A stretch of DNA of 64,000 nucleotides from NCBI GenBank assembly GCA_035624355.1, contig DASPRQ010000103.1, forward strand, positions 22,630 through 86,629, written 5' to 3'. Every line of letters begins with the position of its first letter. Position 1 is the first letter of the stretch. The stretch is from Usitatibacter sp035624355. Its GTDB lineage: Bacteria > Pseudomonadota > Gammaproteobacteria > Burkholderiales > Usitatibacteraceae. The notes under the pieces were generated by a model. The model had not been told where the DNA came from and ran no database searches. It saw nothing but the letters and a program-made list of their open reading frames with translations. Positions 61,265 to 64,000 of the stretch are shown one piece after another. The position numbers and the translations under genes are program-made.

Positions 61265-63370
61265 ATGGAGCGACGCATTCTGGGGTTCCTCGCGCTATTC
61301 GCGGTCTTGGCCTCGAGCGGCGCCCGCGCGTATTTCGAGTCCTATCCAGGCTGTCAATCCCGCCCCTACGGAACCACCCGCAACATGGTGATCGCCCCGA
61401 ACGGTGACGCGATCGTCACGGGGTGCCTGCATACCGGCATGGAATACGACGCGATTCTCACGGTGAGATACCGCGGCTCCGACGGGTCGGTGATCTGGAG
61501 CGCGAAGTACGGCGACACGCTTGCCGGGAACTCGGGCGGCACCGCAATTGCCATCGACGCCTCCGGAAACGTATTCGTGACCGGCTACACGGCCGGCGCG
61601 AGCGGAAAGCAGCTCCTGGTCGGCGTGAAATACGACGGCGCGAGGGGCGCGCAGCTCTGGGCGTCGACATTCGCTGCCTACGGGCATGCTCAGGCAAACG
61701 CGATCGCGGTGGACGGAAACGGCGATGTCTATGTCACCGGGCAGAGCGAGGATCCTCCCGACGCGAACGGAAACATCCGGACCGTCAAGTACGGCGGGAC
61801 GACGGGCGCCCAGATATGGACCGCGTCGTTCGACGGCTATGGAAGAAGCGGCGACGTCGGCCGCGCGATCGTCGCCGATGCCGCGGGGCACGTGTTCGTC
61901 ACCGGGGGGGTCACCCCCACGACCGGGGGCTCGAATTTCCGGACCATCGCCTACGATGCGGCGACCGGCGCGCAGGTTTGGACCGGCGAGGTGGGGGCGG
62001 ATGGGGTCGATTCCGGCGTCGACGCGGCGATCGACTCCGACGGCAACGTCGTTGTCGCCGGCAGCACCGTCGAGGCCGCAAGCGGAGGCAACTATCGGGT
62101 GATCCAGTACGACTCCGCCAGCGGCGCGATTCGATGGACGACTGCGGTGCCAGGAACGCCGGCCGGCAGAGGCGCCGCACAATCCGTGGGCATCGATGCC
62201 TCCGGGAGCGTCTTGGTGACCGGCTATTCCGACGCCACGCACTACAGCATGCGAACGGTGAAACTCGACGGCGCGAGCGGGGCGCTGTCATGGAACGTCG
62301 CGTACTCGGGCACCGCGAGTGACGACAACTACTCCTACGCGCTGGCGGTCGATTCGGTCGGCAACGCGGTCGTCACCGGATTCTCATCGGAGGCCGGCGG
62401 TGCGAACGGCGTGAGGACCATCAAGTACAGCGGCCCGGACGGGAGGCAGCTCTGGAGTGCAGGCTACCCGAGCGGCGACGCAGGAATGGCGGTGGGGCTC
62501 GACGGCAACGACGGCGTCTTCGTGGCGGCCCATGCCTTTTCGATCGGCGGGTACGGGTTCCGGATCCTCAAGTACGCCGGCGACACGGGCGCCCTGCAGT
62601 GGGCCACGGCCTCTTCGATCCCGGTCATTCCGGCCGAGTCGCCGGGATCCCTGAGCGGGCTGTGGTGGAACCCTGCCGAGTCCGGCTGGGGAATCGACTT
62701 CACGCAGCGCGGCAATATCGTCTTCGCGGCCTGGTACACGTACGACGGCGCCGGAAATCCGAAGTGGTACGTGGCATCGCGCTGCGAGCTTCCGTCAGCC
62801 GCCGCGGGCGGCAGCTGTACCGGCCCCCTCTACGAGGTCACCGGCCCGACGTTCTTCGCGCCCCCCTTCGATCCCGCGGCCGTCCACGTCGCGCAGGCGG
62901 GAACCTTGCGGCTCGACTTCACCGACGCCAACAGCGGCTCGATGACCTACACCGTCGCGGGCCAGACACGCTCCGTGTCGATCGAGCGGCAGCCCCTGCC
63001 TGTCGGCGTCGTGCCGCCGCCGGTGGATCTGACCGACCTGTGGTGGAACCCCGCGGAGTCGGGCTGGGGCCTCGCCGTCACCCATCGCTACGACGTGATG
63101 TTTCTCGCCTGGTTCGAGTACGACGGGGCCGGCAAGCCGACGTGGCTCGTGGCTTCGGACTGCGCCGTCTTCGTCGGCCAGTACGGGTGCTCCGGGACGC
63201 TCTACCGGACCAAGGGGCCGCCGTTCGCGGCGTCGTTCGATCCCGTGCAGGTCACGGCCGCGCCGGTCGGCACGGTGCAGCTCATGTTCGAGGACCCGAA
63301 CAACGGGACTCTCACGTACACGGTAGACGGCGTGAGCGGAACCAAGTCGATCACCCGCCAGCTCTTCTGA
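61265..63370 (+). CDS. secreted beta-propeller-like protein with duplicated C-terminal domain
   Basis: This 701-residue protein has a signal peptide ending SGARA near residue 22. Residues about 35-440 are eight or so repeats of about 50 residues with the pattern AIDxxGNVxVTG(Y)...xxTVKYxGxxGAxxW, a PQQ/SBBP-like propeller. Two tandem domains follow (about 463-580 and 585-701), each starting LWWNPAESGWG and containing AW-(Y/F)-x-YDGAG-x-P-x-W-x-VAS, GPxF and LTYTV. The GGGGAGG at 61252-61258 is six bases from this ATG but directly abuts an earlier ATG at 61259, which decides the start. Function unknown. Confidence 0.8.
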   Translation: MERRILGFLALFAVLASSGARAYFESYPGCQSRPYGTTRNMVIAPNGDAIVTGCLHTGMEYDAILTVRYRGSDGSVIWSAKYGDTLAGNSGGTAIAIDASGNVFVTGYTAGASGKQLLVGVKYDGARGAQLWASTFAAYGHAQANAIAVDGNGDVYVTGQSEDPPDANGNIRTVKYGGTTGAQIWTASFDGYGRSGDVGRAIVADAAGHVFVTGGVTPTTGGSNFRTIAYDAATGAQVWTGEVGADGVDSGVDAAIDSDGNVVVAGSTVEAASGGNYRVIQYDSASGAIRWTTAVPGTPAGRGAAQSVGIDASGSVLVTGYSDATHYSMRTVKLDGASGALSWNVAYSGTASDDNYSYALAVDSVGNAVVTGFSSEAGGANGVRTIKYSGPDGRQLWSAGYPSGDAGMAVGLDGNDGVFVAAHAFSIGGYGFRILKYAGDTGALQWATASSIPVIPAESPGSLSGLWWNPAESGWGIDFTQRGNIVFAAWYTYDGAGNPKWYVASRCELPSAAAGGSCTGPLYEVTGPTFFAPPFDPAAVHVAQAGTLRLDFTDANSGSMTYTVAGQTRSVSIERQPLPVGVVPPPVDLTDLWWNPAESGWGLAVTHRYDVMFLAWFEYDGAGKPTWLVASDCAVFVGQYGCSGTLYRTKGPPFAASFDPVQVTAAPVGTVQLMFEDPNNGTLTYTVDGVSGTKSITRQLF

Positions 63371-63437
63371 CCGGCCGGCCGGCGAGAAACGGCGTCACGG
63401 CGCTCCGTGAGGGGCGAGGCCGCAAGCCGATGTTCCC

Positions 63438-63467
63438 TTGCCAGAACGACCCGAAATCGTGGATAAT
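63438..63467 (+). promoter_or_regulatory. strong promoter of the tRNA-tuf operon
   Basis: TTGCCA and GATAAT, each five of six to consensus, are 18 bases apart. Transcription would start about 7 bases before tRNA-Tyr and run through three tRNAs into tuf. Confidence 0.7.
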
Positions 63468-63480
63468 TAAAGGCTTTCCC

Positions 63481-63567
63481 GGAGGGGTGCCCGAGTGGTT
63501 AAAGGGGGCAGACTGTAAATCTGTTGGCCTTGCGCCTACGTTGGTTCGAATCCAACCTCCTCCACCA
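63481..63567 (+). tRNA. tRNA-Tyr (anticodon GUA)
   Basis: This 87-base class II tRNA has acceptor GGAGGGG (one G-T pair) against CTCCTCC, A-CCA encoded, anticodon loop CTGTAAA giving GUA, a long variable arm and T-arm GGTTCGAATCC. Confidence 0.96.
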
Positions 63568-63645
63568 GTCATCACGGGCCGCCGGGACAGGGGCCAAGGA
63601 AGCGCGGGGTCCGGCAGGACGGCTCCCGGACGAGGGATCGAACAG

Positions 63646-63719
63646 GCGGGTGTAGCTCAATGGTAGAGCAGAAGCCTTCCAAGCTTATGACGAGGGTTCG
63701 ATTCCCTTCACCCGCTCCA
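63646..63719 (+). tRNA. tRNA-Gly (anticodon UCC)
   Basis: Acceptor GCGGGTG pairs with CACCCGC, then T-CCA. The anticodon loop TTCCAAG gives UCC, reading GGA. 74 bases; T-arm GGGTTCGATTCCC. Confidence 0.95.
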
Positions 63720-63730
63720 GACACGGACTC

Positions 63731-63805
<75 letters not shown>

Positions 63806-63860
63806 GGCAACTCGGCGGCACGAAAGCACTCAACACCAACGTTCTCCAGGACGGCAAATC

Positions 63861-64000
63861 ATGGCAAAGGGCAAGTTCGAGCGGACCAAGCCCCACGTGA
63901 ACGTGGGCACGATCGGCCACGTGGACCACGGGAAGACGACGCTGACGGCGGCGATGACGCTGGTGCTGTCGAAGAAGTACGGGGGCGAGGCGAAGGCCTA
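63861..64000 (+). CDS. tuf: elongation factor Tu, N-terminal part (runs off window)
   Basis: The first 46 residues are visible: MAKGKFERTKPHVNVGTIG, then the G1 P-loop G19-HVDHGKT26 and TLTAAMTLVLSKKYGGEAKA. EF-Tu delivers aminoacyl-tRNA to the ribosome. Its place after tRNA-Tyr, -Gly and -Thr is the classic betaproteobacterial and gammaproteobacterial tufB arrangement. Confidence 0.96.
   Translation, partial: MAKGKFERTKPHVNVGTIGHVDHGKTTLTAAMTLVLSKKYGGEAKA

Overview
The window is high-GC, densely coding chromosomal DNA whose gene content and order point to a betaproteobacterium. The markers are ispH-lspA-ileS-ribF-murJ divergent from rpsT, an mla-murA-hisGDCBHAFIE-tatABC run, petABC-sspAB, a short HisG, and the tRNA-Tyr/Gly/Thr-tuf block. 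The genus cannot be named from the sequence alone. No rRNA, CRISPR array or insertion sequence was found.

Layout: 1-2.2 kb holds two tandem TPR/glycosyltransferase-like genes and a tRNA-Thr. 2.4-10.1 kb is a type IV minor-pilin operon (pilE-fimT-pilV-pilW-pilX-pilY1) ending in a strong terminator. 10.1-17.3 kb holds a TonB-like protein, then the minus-strand murJ-ribF-ileS-lspA-ispH operon. 17.3-21.9 kb holds rpsT, argD-argF, argG and yajQ.

22.1-25.7 kb is a visibly AT-richer insert with a long regulatory leader. It holds a small c-type cytochrome, a fused monoheme cytochrome-porin of Cyc2-like architecture, a paralogous small cytochrome and a lipoprotein of unknown function. This is the best candidate for an uncharacterised system: a possible route for electrons across the outer membrane, probably acquired by transfer. 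25.8-28.0 kb returns to high GC with a GATase-like protein, a retropepsin-like protein and folE2.

28.1-42.1 kb is a minus-strand MSHA-type pilus assembly operon headed by a sigma54-type response regulator. It encodes an ExeA-like ATPase with a SPOR-like tail, secretin, TPR protein, MshE-like ATPase, MshG-like platform protein, a PilM/PilN-like fusion, MshJ- and MshK-like proteins and two large prepilin-like proteins, with no small major pilin. 42.2-55.5 kb is one plus-strand run: mlaFEDCB (lipid transport), ibaG, murA, the whole hisGDCBHAFIE pathway, a HIT protein and tatABC. A DegS-like protease and MscL face it. 57.3-61.1 kb encodes cytochrome bc1 (petABC; its Rieske subunit looks like a Tat substrate) and sspAB. 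The window ends with tRNA-Thr(UGU), a large secreted repeat protein, tRNA-Tyr, tRNA-Gly, tRNA-Thr(GGU) and the start of tuf.
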